Below are positions 30,914 through 42,328 of a stretch of 64,000 nt of DNA, piece by piece. The number at the start of each line of letters is the position of its first letter. The stretch's first letter is position 1. Source of the DNA: Aricia agestis (lineage: Eukaryota > Arthropoda > Insecta > Lepidoptera > Lycaenidae); NCBI RefSeq assembly GCF_905147365.1, contig NC_056408.1:16554001-16618000 (forward strand), read 5' to 3'. The notes under the pieces are model-generated. The model worked only from the letters and a program-made list of their open reading frames with translations, had not been told where the DNA came from and made no database searches. The translations under genes and the position numbers were made by a program.

Positions 30914-33900
30914 CACGGTTCCCAACTTAGGGGTTTTCCCCCCAGATTTAGGGGGTAAATAAGTGAGATAGAATTTTTTAGGGGTCTTAAATTTTTAGGG
31001 GTATTTTTAGGGATTTTTTTGACTCTTTAATATTTTTAAATTGATAATTACCGAACTAGTTTTAATATTTATTTCTTGACCTAGCGACTCATAGCGACAT
31101 CTAGTACGTAATTCTACAACCACTCACTCCGTGGTGACTGGCGGCAATACTGGCGCCACTGGCGGTCATTTTATTGTGTGTGCATAATTATGGCGGTTGT
31201 CAATCGGTTGTTGTTGTGAAGTTTTTTTTTTAACTTGAACGTATCTTTGACATTTAGCTTACGTCAGATAGGATACCGCGCCAAAAATTTCGATTTTGGT
31301 TTGTACTGTGTGTCGACAAGAAATTTGTTAATGATGTCTAAGGAAAATAAATATAATAAAAAAACGTACAGTCAGAAGTACACGAAGATTTGGGAAACAG
31401 ATCCAGATCTAAAAGGTAAATAGATTTCATTGCATTTTTATAATTTATAATATAAATGATCAAGACAAACAATTCAGTTCAATATTTATGATTTTTTACA
31501 ATAGTATCATCGGCGTCATCTAACTACGACGGCAGTACTCGTTCTTCAATAAAATTTAATAAAGGTATTTTTATTTAGGTATATAATAGGTATTGTTGGA
31601 GTGGATGAGTTGGTCAGTGGTGTTGGTGTTGTTTGATATGTTTTTGTTTTTTTTCAAAATTTCAAGTTTGGACATAATGCATACACAGATAATGTTTATA
31701 AAAATTGATTGTTTTTTTAAACCATTTATGTTCTGGCTGAGTTGGCTTTTTGAGAAATTGATTGAAAGATGTTGGTGTTACCATGATTAAATGTTTCCCT
31801 ATTTTTTCACCAAAATCAAAGCATGTTGTGATTATACTTGCTAACTAACTATACATACACCATCATGTGTCATTAAATTCATAATTCAATCAAGTTATTT
31901 ACAATTTATGTTTTTATTGCAGATTGGCTTGCACCAGATGTTACGAATGAGACATTGGCGACCTGTAAATATTGCCGTGTTGTGTTAAAAGCCCACAAAA
32001 AAGACTTGATTAGTCACGCTAAAACTCAAAAACATAAAAAAGCCACAGCATGGGAAAAATCAGCAAAAGCATATAAATCTATTTCTGATGTATATAAACC
32101 AGTCTTGTCAGAAAGCACGAAAAATTTGCCGAGTTGAAAATCGCTGCCTTAATCGCCGAGCACTGTTCCTTGTTAACTGTAGATCATTTGATTAATATAC
32201 TCCCTCAATAAGATCCTTCATGAGATGCGCTAAAAAGCCTAAAAATTCATCGAACTAAGTGTTCAATGCTAATAAAAAATGTACTTGGTCCATCGATGCT
32301 CGAAGCTTTGGTTGAAGATATTGGAGATTTTCCGTACTCCATTATAATAGATGAAAGTACTGATCTTTCGACACAAAAAGTGTTATGCATTATGATTTGC
32401 TTTCTTTCACACAAGGCAAAGCAAGTTGTTACAACTTTTTACCGAATAATACTGATAACAGAATGTGATGCAAAAAGTGTGCATGAAGCAATTGTCAATC
32501 AACTTAAAGAGGATGGCATAAAAATTGAAAATATGATCGGAATCGGCGTTGATGGAGCAAACGTTATGGTCGGTAAGCATAACTCGGTGACTGCTATTTT
32601 AAAAAGAGAACTGCCTGATTTAATTGTTGTCAAATGTGTTTGCCACTCCTTGCATTTATGCGCGGAAAAGGCGGCTGAATCATTACCACGCCAATTAGAA
32701 TTTCTTGTAAGAGAAACCCATAACTGGTTTTCATACAGCCCTAAACGTTTGGACTATTACAGAACATTATATGAAACCATGAATAATAACTCTGATCCGA
32801 AAAAAATCCAAGGACTTAGTGGAACTCGCTGGCTCGCTCGTTATCAAGCTATTAACACAATATTGGAGCAGTGGGAGGAGTTGAAGCTGCTTTTTTCTAT
32901 TGCAAAATCTGATGACAAATGTTACATGGCGGAACAGCTTTATGATATCATGCGGAGGCTGCCTTTTAAAGCTTTATTGATTTTTCTACACAATGAATTA
33001 AAACATGTGACGCAATTAAACTTACTTTTTCAAAGTAGCAATGTTGAACCTATCAAATTGTTTGAGGATTTGTTTTTGTTATACAAAAATTTGCTAAGAC
33101 GACTTGTTGTACCTTCACAGTTGGAAAAATTGGTGGACTCTGAACTGATAGAATTTAATTTCCGGGAACATCTGATGCATACAGCATCAATGTATTTTGG
33201 TTTTGACTTTCATACCATATCACAACAACTTGAAGAAAAGGATCTGTTGGATGTCAGGGAACGATGCAAGAACTTTTTATGTTCTCTGGCCGAGCAGATT
33301 CAGAAAAGGCTTCCGGATAATTTATCACTGTTGAAAACGGTTGCTGATTTGCACCCAAGGGTTGCTACATCTCAAGTCAAACCCGATATAAAACCAATAT
33401 TGAACCACATTCAGCGAACTCATATATATGGAAAGAAAAATGACATCGAGTCTGAGTGGCACCAATTAAGTAATAAAACATGGACGAATACCTCTTCTTC
33501 AGCAGATTTTTATTTTGAAGTTTATAATGATTGTGACGCAGCTGGCTGTAAACGTTTTGAAAATATTTCAAAATTCGGATTAGCATTTGCCACTGTTCCA
33601 ATTTCAAACGCGAGTGTCGAACGAGCATTCTCTGTCTATAATGTCGTTAAAAATAAGTTGCGGAATAGACTATCTATTAAAATGTTGCAAAGCATCATGA
33701 TGGTCCGATTTACATTAAATCGAAATGGTGGATCTTGTACAACATTTAATCCATCCAATAAAATGTTAAATTTATTCAATGTCAACATGTATGATTTTAA
33801 AAACGCTGAATCTTCAGATGAAGACGAAATATTTTATGTATTAAATAACTTGTAATAAAAAGACTTTTGAAACATATTACAGCATATTATTTCTAAATCA

Positions 33901-34014
33901 TTATGAATTTATATTTGTATATTTTTTTAGGGGGACAACTGAATAATTTAGGCGTTTTTAGGGGTTTTTGACACAAACTTTAGGGATAAATATTTTTGAG
34001 AGTTGGTAACACTG
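30914..34014 (+). mobile_element. hAT DNA transposon with perfect 8-bp target duplication
   Basis: TCAAAATA flanks both sides (30906-30913 and 34015-34022). The left end CACGGTTCCCAACTT and the complement of the right end CAGTGTTACCAACTC agree at 11 of 15 positions. Subterminal taggggt/taaaaacccct motifs recur at both ends. Length 3,101 bp. Confidence 0.88.
31331..33855 (+). pseudogene. hAT transposase (BED-type), few lesions
   Basis: Exon 1 31331-31415 (MMSKENKYNKKTY...) is spliced to 31923. Exon 2 opens with a zinc finger (TCKYCRVVLKAHKKDLISHA). After about residue 55 of exon 2 there is a frame change near 32120 and two in-frame stops (TAA about 32210, TGA about 32222). From 32266 an open 529-codon frame runs to the end: IIIDESTDLSTQKVL, IGIGVDGANVMVGKHNSV, VVKCVCHSLHLCAE, GLSGTRWLARYQA and the C-terminal dimerisation box SNASVERAFSVYN. 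Most of the catalytic part is intact. Confidence 0.85.
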
Positions 34015-34200
34015 TCAAAATATTTCGTGTAAAGATCGCTCGAATCATACAAATGCTAGGGACCGGTAGATGTCCGAATTCGTATACAAATTCACCCTCC
34101 TATTGGTGGATATGAAGCAAAGTATGTAGTTCATAGTTGTCAAATAAATAAATTACGAAGAAAATATATTCGTGCTTGTGTTTCTTTTACGATATAATTC

Positions 34201-35000
34201 CCTACTTAAAAGTTAATGTGCTTAAAAGAAACTATTTATAATTTCGTTAAATTACAGTAGCTTGTACAAATGTGAATTCTGTGGAGAAGCTGAATTATGC
34301 CCGGTTTCTGAGGAACTTTTAACGGCAGTTTTCTATTCGTTAGCGCTATTGGTTCGATAAACTAAGAAAGTGCGTTTCTGAACATCGCAATGTAAGATAA
34401 ACTCCGTTTAAGCGCAGATTAACTTAACTGGCCAATGTGTGCCGTTTATCGATTTCTTAACTTTATTTGACGTTTTGCTTCAAGCAAATTACATAAACTT
34501 TTAGGTTTTAGCTTATGATAAAATTGTCAGTTAAAATATTAAAATTAACACGATGAATACGAGCAGCTCATCAGAGTCTGATTTGGAAATATTGGAGTTT
34601 ATTTCTAATATTTGAGTACTTACCTAGAAACTTACGGCCGTTTTCAATAACGTATCTACATTATATTGCAAGGTTCAAACACTTACGGATTCTGTCGCGG
34701 AGCACTTTTATTCATCCCGACGTTTCGATTGAAATTAAAAATTGAAATTACATTGAAAGACAGCGCGATTTTGAGATCGTGTCGCAAAAATTAAAATCGT
34801 TGTGCGCGCTAGGCTTTAGATCTGTGACTGTGCTGCGGCAGCAGCCGGCGACCGTCACAAAACCCGCCTAAGAATTCCAAAAATTTCAAAGGACAAAGGT
34901 GAGTAGCTCCAAAACTAGGGGGTTCCTCAGTGTGGATTTGATACGGGGGGGTATTTACCGCTCCTGCCCACTCCCCCCTTACCTCCGCTCCCCTTCTTGG
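34201..35000. other. Mostly unassigned; possible Harbinger 5' relic
   Basis: At 34553 a short frame MNTSSSSESDLEILEF ends after about 20 codons. Such Ser/Glu starts are typical of PIF/Harbinger proteins, but no transposase follows. The rest has no recognisable gene; 34960-35010 is C-rich (cactcccccc). Confidence 0.3.
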
Positions 35001-35134
35001 GGTAGGTTTCCGAACCTTTACCAGAGGTTTTTATAGATAGTGATTCGCAAGAAAAGTTTATAAAAATGATAATTTTAGAGATTATGTCAATGTTCACACG
35101 GGAAAGGAATGCGGATAAGAAAATAAGTACTTAC

Positions 35135-35353
35135 ATTTTCCGGCAAATTGACCGCAGGGCAGAAATCATTTCTTCCATCCCCACAGTATATGATGTTGTC
35201 GTATTTCTTCTGGCCGCACCACTTCTCGAGCGCCAAAGACTTACAAAGGTTCGATGGACACTTGGGACAAACATTTTGCCGCATGCACGGCTCTATGTAC
35301 AACCTGCCGTTTTGCCAAAAAGCTCTGTTGGTAATTACAGTTGTTATGGCGTT
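35135..35353 (-). CDS. PHOSPHO1/2-like phosphatase, downstream exon
   Basis: A 219-bp exon in phase 0 (acceptor ...ttatttccag, donor gtaagta). Residues read ITNRAFWQNGRLYIEP, CPKCPSNLCKS and IIYCGDGRNDFCPA. C-P-x-N-x-C-K and GDG-x-N-D are signature blocks of the PHOSPHO1/PHOSPHO2 branch of haloacid-dehalogenase phosphatases, which act on phosphocholine, phosphoethanolamine or pyridoxal phosphate. The GDGxND aspartates bind Mg2+. It joins in phase to the exon at 36018-36206. The final exon, encoding the end of the protein, was not found to its left. It looks like an intact host-gene exon. Confidence 0.85.
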
Positions 35354-36017
35354 CTGGAAATAACAAATATTATTTATTATTAAAGGGTGCAACATCATAC
35401 TGAGTGCCCCGCGGAGCCCTGGAGCTCCGTAAAGGCCTTGTACCCTACAAGGCCTTGTCCCTTCCGCGACTGATACATAAATTGTTTTTAGTTCAGAAAT
35501 GTCATTCGATACCAGCATGTAGACGTTATGCAGACAAAACATAATTTTTTAGGGAGTCCGTCAAAATGTCACTTTTTAAAAGAGGTCGCCACAATAATTT
35601 GAAAAGCGCCGCATAGTCTATAAGTAAAATAGGCTTATGAAAACAAATGGAAAAATCGCCGAGTAACGGGCTATAAATTGCGTGTAATAGCAATGTGGAA
35701 TTGGAGCCGAGCATACCGAGAAGAAGCTACAATCGTGTTTGTCACGTGGTCACGCTAATTTCCTACATAGCTTACCACTACAGAATAATCGAGCTGGGGT
35801 TGCAAGTCGCGACACGAAAAATATATCTTCAGTCTTTGACTAATGAATAATATTATAGTTATTAACAGAATCTTTACTTTTATTTTCCACTATTAATTTG
35901 ACCTCACTTACTACAATGTTCGATTCTAATAATAGTAAGGACTTTAATCGATTGCTGTTATCATAAGCAGTTGCGTTTCCTCATCAAACATCATGCAATA
36001 AAAAAAGTGAAACTTAC
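35354..36017 (-). other. Intron of the phosphatase gene
   Basis: Bounded by a donor (gtaagt, complement of 36012-36017) and the acceptor at 35354. About 660 bp with no coding sequence recognised. Contains a small inverted repeat aaggccttgtaccctacaag at about 35433-35455. Confidence 0.7.
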
Positions 36018-36206
36018 CTCAAGATCATGAGTTTTGAGCCAGTGATTTACAAACACACTGTTAGCGTCTGTGAGGAGAATCACCTTCCAACCTTTTTTGG
36101 CTAAAGTTGTAATTAGTTCCACCATTCCTGGATTAGGTCGCATCGACGCAATGCTATCCAGAATGTCCGATGGATGGAATCCAGCAGAGTAGGCATGCTC
36201 GAACAC
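36018..36206 (-). CDS. PHOSPHO1/2-like phosphatase, upstream exon
   Basis: A 189-bp exon, exactly 63 codons, bounded by cttttctag and gtaagt. It reads SAGFHPSDILDSIASMRPNP, then GMVELITTLAKKGWKVILL and TDANSVFVNHWLK: the P-x-P-G-M block and the TDANSVF block (SDANSVFI in vertebrate PHOSPHO proteins) holding HAD motif II. The N-terminal exon with the nucleophile D-x-D-x-T is not visible between here and the THAP gene, so it lies further right or was displaced by transposons. Confidence 0.85.
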
Positions 36207-36745
36207 CTAGAAAAGTATTGTCAGGATTATTTTTGAATAGTTTGCCGTCATTCATTTTCACTTTGTTAGAAATACGTACAGCGTAATGTCTACTAAAAAC
36301 CGGAGGGTACCGGGTTTTTAAATGTTTGCATCACTGGATTAAAGTGAGAAGATCGTAGGTAAAAAATAAAACAAATTATTTCACAGAAGAATGCGTGGGC
36401 GGAGCGTACCGGATTATTAGACGTGCCGATGTATCAAACGACCGGACTGGTGAAATGATACCATAAAGTTAATATATATAGCGGAATAGAGGAACAAAGG
36501 GCTGAGCAAGCTAGATGTCACTATCACTAGTGCGTGGCAGAAAGAGATGCTTGATACGAGTTGACAGAATTCTATTTTTTCATCTGTTTGACTTTAGAAC
36601 AGCTAGCCGGCGCGCGGTTTTATTAAACTGAGTACAGTGTACTTCAATTTTTTCAGTCTGCGTCGATACTGCGAATTATTGACTAGCTGCCTAGCCTTAC
36701 TCGTTCACATCGAAATATATACATTTTTATAAATTAACGCTAGAG
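36207..36745. other. No gene seen
   Basis: Upstream intron of the phosphatase and/or the 5' flank of the THAP gene. No recognisable exon on either strand. Confidence 0.4.
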
Positions 36746-36818
36746 ATGCCTGGCTGTGCCTTTATTCAGTGCACAAATCATTCAAGGTGTACAACAAATC
36801 ACAAGGAACGTTTCTTGC
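36746..36818 (+). pseudogene. Second THAP/P-like gene, exon 1
   Basis: MPGCAFIQCTNHSRCTTNHK then ERFL: the first half of a THAP domain (C-x4-C), ending at donor gtaagta (36819). It joins in phase to 38620 (R-FPKCSN...). A transposon was inserted six bases past the exon end (36826). Confidence 0.75.
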
Positions 36819-36825
36819 GTAAGTA

Positions 36826-37675
36826 CCAGTGGCGAAGGGTGAATATTTTCGGAAGTGAAGCCGGAGTAAAAATCTACTTACCAAAACGCTCAGCACTGAT
36901 GTTCAACAATGTTCGAGTTTCAAGTTTGATAATGATGCTTTTGAAAAATGCCTTCTGAGTTAAGTTGTATGCGTGACGGCACATACGGTCATTCAAAACT
37001 AAGTTTGGAAAACGAAGTTTCCTTCGACAGCAAATAATCTGTCAGACAACAGTCTCAGCTGTACGAGTCACAATTAACAAATCACAATACAAATTTATTT
37101 AAATTCGCGAAATTGCACTCTTCTTAACACTAAAACAAATAACATTCGACATTTAAACACAAAACAAACAAGTGGTTTACAAACACTCATCCGCCATTTG
37201 ACTCATAACAATTTTACAGTTTACTTCATGAAGTTCATCTTTCTCGCTCGCACTTGTGCGTTGCTAATTAACCTTTCTCCGTAATAACTCGCCGAGTATC
37301 AGCTTATTTCCGAGTATATTGGCGCGTGGTAGAACGAGACAGAACATAACGATCAGTTCACAGGAATGAAAAGGACAGATGCTTACTATGAAATATCGTT
37401 GTATGAAGAAATAACCCGCTAATTTATCGGCTTCTATCGGAGACGGCCTGCACGTTGCATTGCCTATATAAATTTGTAGGCGATTAATTATTAATTCAAA
37501 CTATTTCAAGTGAGAGAAAAATTTATTGCATATAAAATTTTGTTGGCGTTTAGTGAATTCAAAGTTTTTTAAGTATGTAAAATATTTATTAGATAAAAAT
37601 GTATTTGGCCCATAGATTCCATTTTCTAAAAGGGAAGCCGACGGGAATCAGGTTATATGGACTCTTCGCCACTGG
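36826..37675. mobile_element. 850-bp element inserted at the splice donor
   Basis: Ends CCAGTGGCGAAG(G/A)GT and the complement ACTCTTCGCCACTGG are inverted. TAAGTA is duplicated at 36820-36825 and 37676-37681. No transposase ORF. Because the duplication includes most of GTAAGTA, a donor-like sequence exists on both sides. Confidence 0.75.
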
Positions 37676-37688
37676 TAAGTACACCAAA

Positions 37689-37971
37689 ATTATATCCTAT
37701 CCTACTAATATACGACCTCTGTGGCTCAGTGGTGAGCGCGTCGGTAGCTCAAGCCGGAGGTCGCGGGTTCGAATCCCGCCGACGGAACAAAAAGTTTTCA
37801 ATGTTCCCGGGTCTGGATGTATATTAAATATGTGTATGATATAATAAAAATCTTAAATATATGTATAGTATAAAAGTATTAAATATATTTCCGTTGTCTG
37901 GTACCTGTAACACAAGTCCTTCAGGTACTTAGCACGGGGCCAGACTGACGTGGTGTGAAGCGTCCATAGAT

Positions 37972-38002
<31 letters not shown>

Positions 38003-38130
38003 AAAGGCGAAAGTTTGTTTGGATGTATGGATGTGTGGATGTATTATATGTAAACTACTGAACGGATTTTAATGAAACTGTACAATAATATAGCTTATAC
38101 ATCAGAATAACACATAGGCTACAATTTTAA
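37689..38130 (+). mobile_element. Lepidopteran interspersed repeat (Helitron-like), split by a SINE
   Basis: tcctatcctactaatat at the left and ttataaaggcgaaagtttgt at the right are the two halves of a repeat start I recognise from Lepidoptera. Then gaacggattttaatgaaact and cacataggctacaattttaa follow. The SINE at 37713-37998 separates them. Confidence 0.55.
37713..37998 (+). mobile_element. tRNA-derived SINE with poly(A) tail
   Basis: The head resembles a tRNA with an A box (tggctcagtggt, 37722-37733) and a B box (ggttcgaatcc, 37766-37776), internal RNA polymerase III promoters. The body contains tttccgttgtctggtacctg and tagcacggggccagactgac, and the tail is 25 A residues. The right edge of the window holds part of another copy. 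It inserted into the repeat around it. Confidence 0.9.
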
Positions 38131-38445
38131 CCGACTTTCAAAATGGGGGAGGTATTATGTTCGTTTTCTTATGTTCAACGATTACTCCGCCGTTTGTAAA
38201 TCGATTTTCAAAATTTTTCTTTTGGTATATAGGGTATCATGCCAATTTAGTATTATATTCACAAAAGTGGTGATCTGATGAAGGATCCATAAGTAATCGA
38301 GGGAACTCCTCAAATTTTATAGGGAAACGTGTGGTGACTTCGGTTTCGTGAGAAGTATTCTAAGCATATGCTACCAACAAGTAAGCTTTTGCACCGTGGT
38401 ATACCTGGTATACCGTGGTTCGGAAGGTGCTTAAAGAACTCCTTT
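38131..38445 (+). repeat. Repeat R, copy 3
   Basis: accgactttcaaaatggggg, then tatgttcaacgattactccg and cacaaaagtggtgatctgat, to aaagaactcc. Same order as copies 1 and 2. Confidence 0.8.
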
Positions 38446-38643
38446 TATATTTGGAAATTTCGGAAACCTAAAAATAAAATAAAAATATTATTTTAGATAT
38501 GAAACGAGTCCCGTATCAATCAAATCATCGGAAGAAAGATGTGATGATGATTGTTCCGATGATTTGATTGATACGGGACTCGTTTCATATCTAAAATAAT
38601 ATTTTTATTTTATTTTTAGGTTTCCGAAATGTTCAAATATAAA
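38444..38643. repeat. Inverted duplication capturing a THAP splice acceptor
   Basis: Arms 38444-38533 and 38554-38643, with about 73 bp identical without a gap, spacer 20 bp. The right arm contains the acceptor ttatttttag and the first 24 bases of THAP exon 2; the left arm is its reversed copy. RNA from this locus would fold into a hairpin of about 90 bp. Confidence 0.93.
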
Positions 38644-38787
38644 ATTGAAATGGATAAATACTACTTGTCGTAGAGAGAAATGGTTTCCGACTAACAACAG
38701 TGTTGTTTGTTCAAGACATTTTACCGACGACTGCTTTCATATTATGAAGAATCGCAGGCGATTGATGGATACTGCTGTACCAACTTA
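38620..38787 (+). pseudogene. Second THAP/P-like gene, exon 2
   Basis: Reads FPKCSNIKLKWINTTCRREK, then WFPTNNSVVCSRHFTDD and a terminal AVPT, completing the THAP zinc domain (C-x2-H in CSRHF; the AVPT box). No clear GT donor follows; the sequence changes to MITE/MADF-type DNA at about 38788, so the original donor may be lost. Confidence 0.75.
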
Positions 38788-38953
38788 AAGCCTCGTTTCC
38801 ACTAAGCAACAATTCACGCGCAACATGCTGGACAACAAGTTGCCCAACATGTTGAAAGTCAGCGCGGGACTTTTGATGAACAACGTTGTCTGTCTACGCA
38901 TCTACTTTACGTCAGTCGTCGCCAACATGTCGCCAGAGGAACTTGTGTTGATT

Positions 38954-39072
38954 TTAGTGGCAGTGGTTATATTTTTTTTTATAGTATCTGTGAGCAGTAT
39001 CCCATAGACGTTCATAGTTTTGGTACAGTTCGCTTAATTTGAGCACTTGTTCGTTAGACCACACTACGGACA
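38954..39072 (-). pseudogene. MADF-domain fragment
   Basis: MSVVWSNEQVLKLSELYQNY then ERLWDTAHRYYKKK is the start of a MADF DNA-binding domain, found in host factors and in Harbinger-associated proteins. It stops after 39 codons. It lies within the intron of the THAP gene in opposite orientation, in DNA starting gcctcgtttccactaagcaa (38791), probably a transposon that captured it. Confidence 0.55.
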
Positions 39073-39428
39073 TTGTTGCGCGCGTCTCCACTTGACGACA
39101 ATTGATGCAATTCTCTTTAAACAATAATATACTAAAATACAACACTTTCCTCAAGTTTGCCATGTACGATTACTTTCTAGAAATGATTCCTTATCAGCAA
39201 CACTATAAATTGATGCAATAATACATGGTGTTTTTTGTGATTTTTTTCTTACCTTCTACCCTCGTTAACTTTTTTCTCCCACGGTTCAGAGATTTTTCGT
39301 CGTACAATAAAATGTTAAAATTTTCAAGCTCTTTTATTTGGTATGTCTCAAAGTGCTACATTAACAGGTACGATATGCCCCTCCTTCTTTATTAACTTTT
39401 TATTTACTTGAAAATTTTTGTTTTTCAG

Positions 39429-39503
39429 GCACCACAACCAGTAACTTTAAATACAGATAAAACAAATGAAACATCTGCGGCTGATGCTGAACTAGCTAGA
39501 GAA
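39429..39503 (+). pseudogene. Second THAP/P-like gene, exon 3
   Basis: A 75-bp exon between ttgtttttcag and gtagtt: APQPVTLNTDKTNETSAADA then ELARE. A linker without a known domain. Splice sites look usable. Confidence 0.55.
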
Positions 39504-39642
39504 GTAGTTACATGCAAACTTATACTCAATTTAATTGACTGTTCTGATGATGTTGCTTCACCTATTTATTATTTCGTCTTACTGTATCTTCGCTAAATTA
39601 TTTAATAAAACAGATTTAAACTGATGTTTTATTTAATTTCAG

Positions 39643-41976
39643 AAATGTGGTCCGACCTCATCGAAATTTGATACAGTTTGTGAGATCCAAGCAAGTGGTT
39701 CAGAAACACCAAAACGAAAACGGAAATTAAATTTCGATCCAACAACTCCTTCGGCATATGATAGTCTCGTCAAGAAACATCTTTGTCGTAGGGTTATTGA
39801 ATTGAAAAATACTGTTAAAATAAAAAACAAAGAAATCAGAAAGGTGCGTGACAATAACAGAAGACTGAAGAGAAAAATCACTTCACTTAAATCATTACTA
39901 GACGACTTAGAAGCCAAAAATTTTATAACAACGGAAAATAAAGACATACTTACTTCAGTAGGTGTGAAATGCCGGGAACTTATTAAAAGGCAAACGCTTA
40001 GGGGAAAATCGGGCACGATAGTAAAAAAAAAATATTCTCCTGAGCTTCGAGCGTTTGCCTTAACATTGTGCTTTTATTCGAGCAAGGCATACAACTATGT
40101 GCGAAAAACTTTTAATTCGTGTTTGCCACATATAAAAACTTTAGGGAAATGGTACAAAACAATAGACGGGAGTCCAGGGTTTACTAAAGAAGCTTTTGAA
40201 GCTTTAAAAATAAAAGCACGGCAGTCTCCGGAACCATTGTTTTGTACTATAATATTTGATGAGATGAAGATTAGGAGTAAAATTGAAAAAAACTATGGTT
40301 ATGTTGATTTTGGAAGCAGTATTGATACAGATTGTAGAGAAGAATGCACTGATGCGCTCGTGTATCTAGTAGTGCCCTTACACGGCAAATGGAAAGTGCC
40401 AATCGGTTACTTTCTAATAAATAGAGTCACAGCAGAGCAGAGAGTGTTTTTGCTAACTGAAGCTATTGAGCTTTGCAACGAGGTAAATATTATAATAAAA
40501 GCCGTTACATTTGATGGGTGTCCGGCTAACATTGCCATGGTAAAAAAACTTAGATGCAAATTAGATCCCGATAATCTGAAAACTCATTTTGAAGTAAATA
40601 ATCATAAAATAGCCGTATTCCTGGATCCCGCGCATATGGTCAAGTTAGTTAGAAATAGTTTTGAACATTATAGACAGTTCAAAAATGCTGAAGACAATAT
40701 CATTTCATGGCAACACATAGAAAATTTGCATGAGATGCAAGAAAATGAAATGTTTCATGCCGCCAATAAACTAAGAGCTGAGCATTTGCACTTTAAAAAA
40801 AATATAATGAAAGTAAAGCTAGCCACACAGTTGTTTAGTCGTTCAATTTCAATAGCCCTTAAATTTTGTAAAAATATTTATAATTGAACCAATTTCAAAG
40901 TGTTGAAGCAACAGCAGATTTTTTGCTACTAGTAAACGATTTATTTGACATATTGGACTCTAAAGTACATGGCAAGAACTTTAAAAGAGCATTAAATATA
41001 GAAAACTCAAATAATGTACTGGAAAAGCTTGACCAATGCAAACACTTTCTTTTAAATCTGACTGTAAATTTAAAAAAACAAAACAGTTCGATTAGTGGAT
41101 TCCCCAAGATTTACGGGGTTTGTGGGGCTGTGTGTCTGCATCGAAAGTTTGAAATTTCTTTACCACGACTTGATACAAAGAAATAGCTGTAAATACATAT
41201 CTTTTCATCGTATCAGTCAAGACCACATTGAGTTATTTTTTTGCAATATCAGATCGCGTGGCGGAGCAAAAGACAACCCCACGCCGAAACAATTTCATGG
41301 CATATACCGTAAAATGCTTGTTCATATGGAGCTTCAGGAAACAAATACAGGAAATTGTGTCTCATTGGAAGAAATAAGTATTTTAAATTGTTCGTCTGCT
41401 GTACAGCGCATTAACGTTTCAACTGAAAGGGGAGATGTCGAAGACGATAAGGAAGAAGGACCCTCTGATGACTGCTTCACTGAAGCGGTACAACAGATTT
41501 CTCTTTCTCTTTTTTCAGAAAGTATTATAGAATATATTTCAGGTGCCGTGGTACATTACCTAATAAAAAGAATTAAATGCAACAAGTGCGTACGGTCATT
41601 GGTATCACTAGAAGAAAACTATAATAGCTTAATCTGTGCTAGAGATTATGGTGGATTGATATATCCATCTAAAACTGTTATCAAAATTTGTAGACGCTGC
41701 GAACAAGTTATTCGAAGGGCATCATCAAAAATTTGCTACAATGATAAAATGCGATTTGTAACTAAAACAATGATGACTTTCATAAATGAAGATATATTTT
41801 CTGAATTAAAAGCGCATCAATTCGATCATGAAAGCTGTAATCATATCGTGGAATTAGCTAAAAGTGTGGCAGAAAAATACGTTGACATAAGACTACTCTA
41901 TTTGACCCGAAGATCAAATCCTCAAGCCGCATTGCGAAGAGTTTATACAAAACTGATCCATTTTAAAAACCAATAA
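39643..41976 (+). pseudogene. Second THAP/P-like gene, transposase exon
   Basis: Acceptor tttaatttcag ends at 39642. A basic stretch (ETPKRKRKLNF), then a coiled coil (39800-39920), and the P-type core: FALTLCFYSSKAYNYVRKTF, IIFDEMKIRSK, FDGCPANIAMV and LDPAHMVKLVRN, up to a stop at 40887. After a shift 40884-41186 continues (FQSVEATADFLLLVNDLFDI), and after another shift near 41095 the C-terminus runs to 41976 with ISQDHIELFFCNIRSRGGAK and NPTPKQFHGIY. Thus two frameshifts in otherwise well-kept sequence. No clean terminal repeats found; MITEs at 42056 and 42329 obscure the right end. Confidence 0.8.
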
Positions 41977-42055
41977 AGGGCTAGAAAAATATCATTGCGA
42001 AAAATAAAAGTTAATAAATTAAACGTGTTCTTTTATTTGATTTATAAATATCGTA

Positions 42056-42242
42056 GTACGGGATCCCTAGATTTTTTATTACTATCAAGCAAATTTTTTG
42101 TGAGTACTTAGCTTCTTTTTCTGTTAGCTATCACTTTCAAGATTTTTCGCAAATAAAAATGTTGTTCGTCTTATCAAAATGAAGCTACTCACAAAAAATT
42201 GCTTGATAGTAATAAAAAAAAACTATTCTAGGGCTCCCATAC
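42056..42242. mobile_element. Foldback MITE (short member)
   Basis: Ends gtacgggatccctag and the complement ctagggctcccatac, with attactatcaagc / gcttgatagtaat just inside. Same family as 43281-43846. Confidence 0.8.
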
Positions 42243-42328
42243 TATCGCCTTCACATCATAAGATTTAGCCTAGCATTAAATTAAACGGTAAATATTATTA
42301 CTTACCTGCTTACTCGACCATATTTATA

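Larger units (their letters stand above)
30708..34200 (+). repeat. Diverged tandem duplication (~170-bp unit) split by a hAT element
   Basis: Unit 1 (about 30711-30868) and unit 2 (about 30880-30913 plus 34015-34200) share gtttgtgtattctcaaaact, atttcgtg(c/t)aaagatcgctcg, gatgtccgaattcgta and acgatataatt in the same order. The hAT element at 30914-34014 lies within unit 2. Confidence 0.75.

Noticed and set aside
37713..37790. Stand-alone tRNA gene
   Set aside because: A and B boxes are present, but a SINE body and poly(A) tail follow, and the same body recurs at the window end; it is a SINE head.
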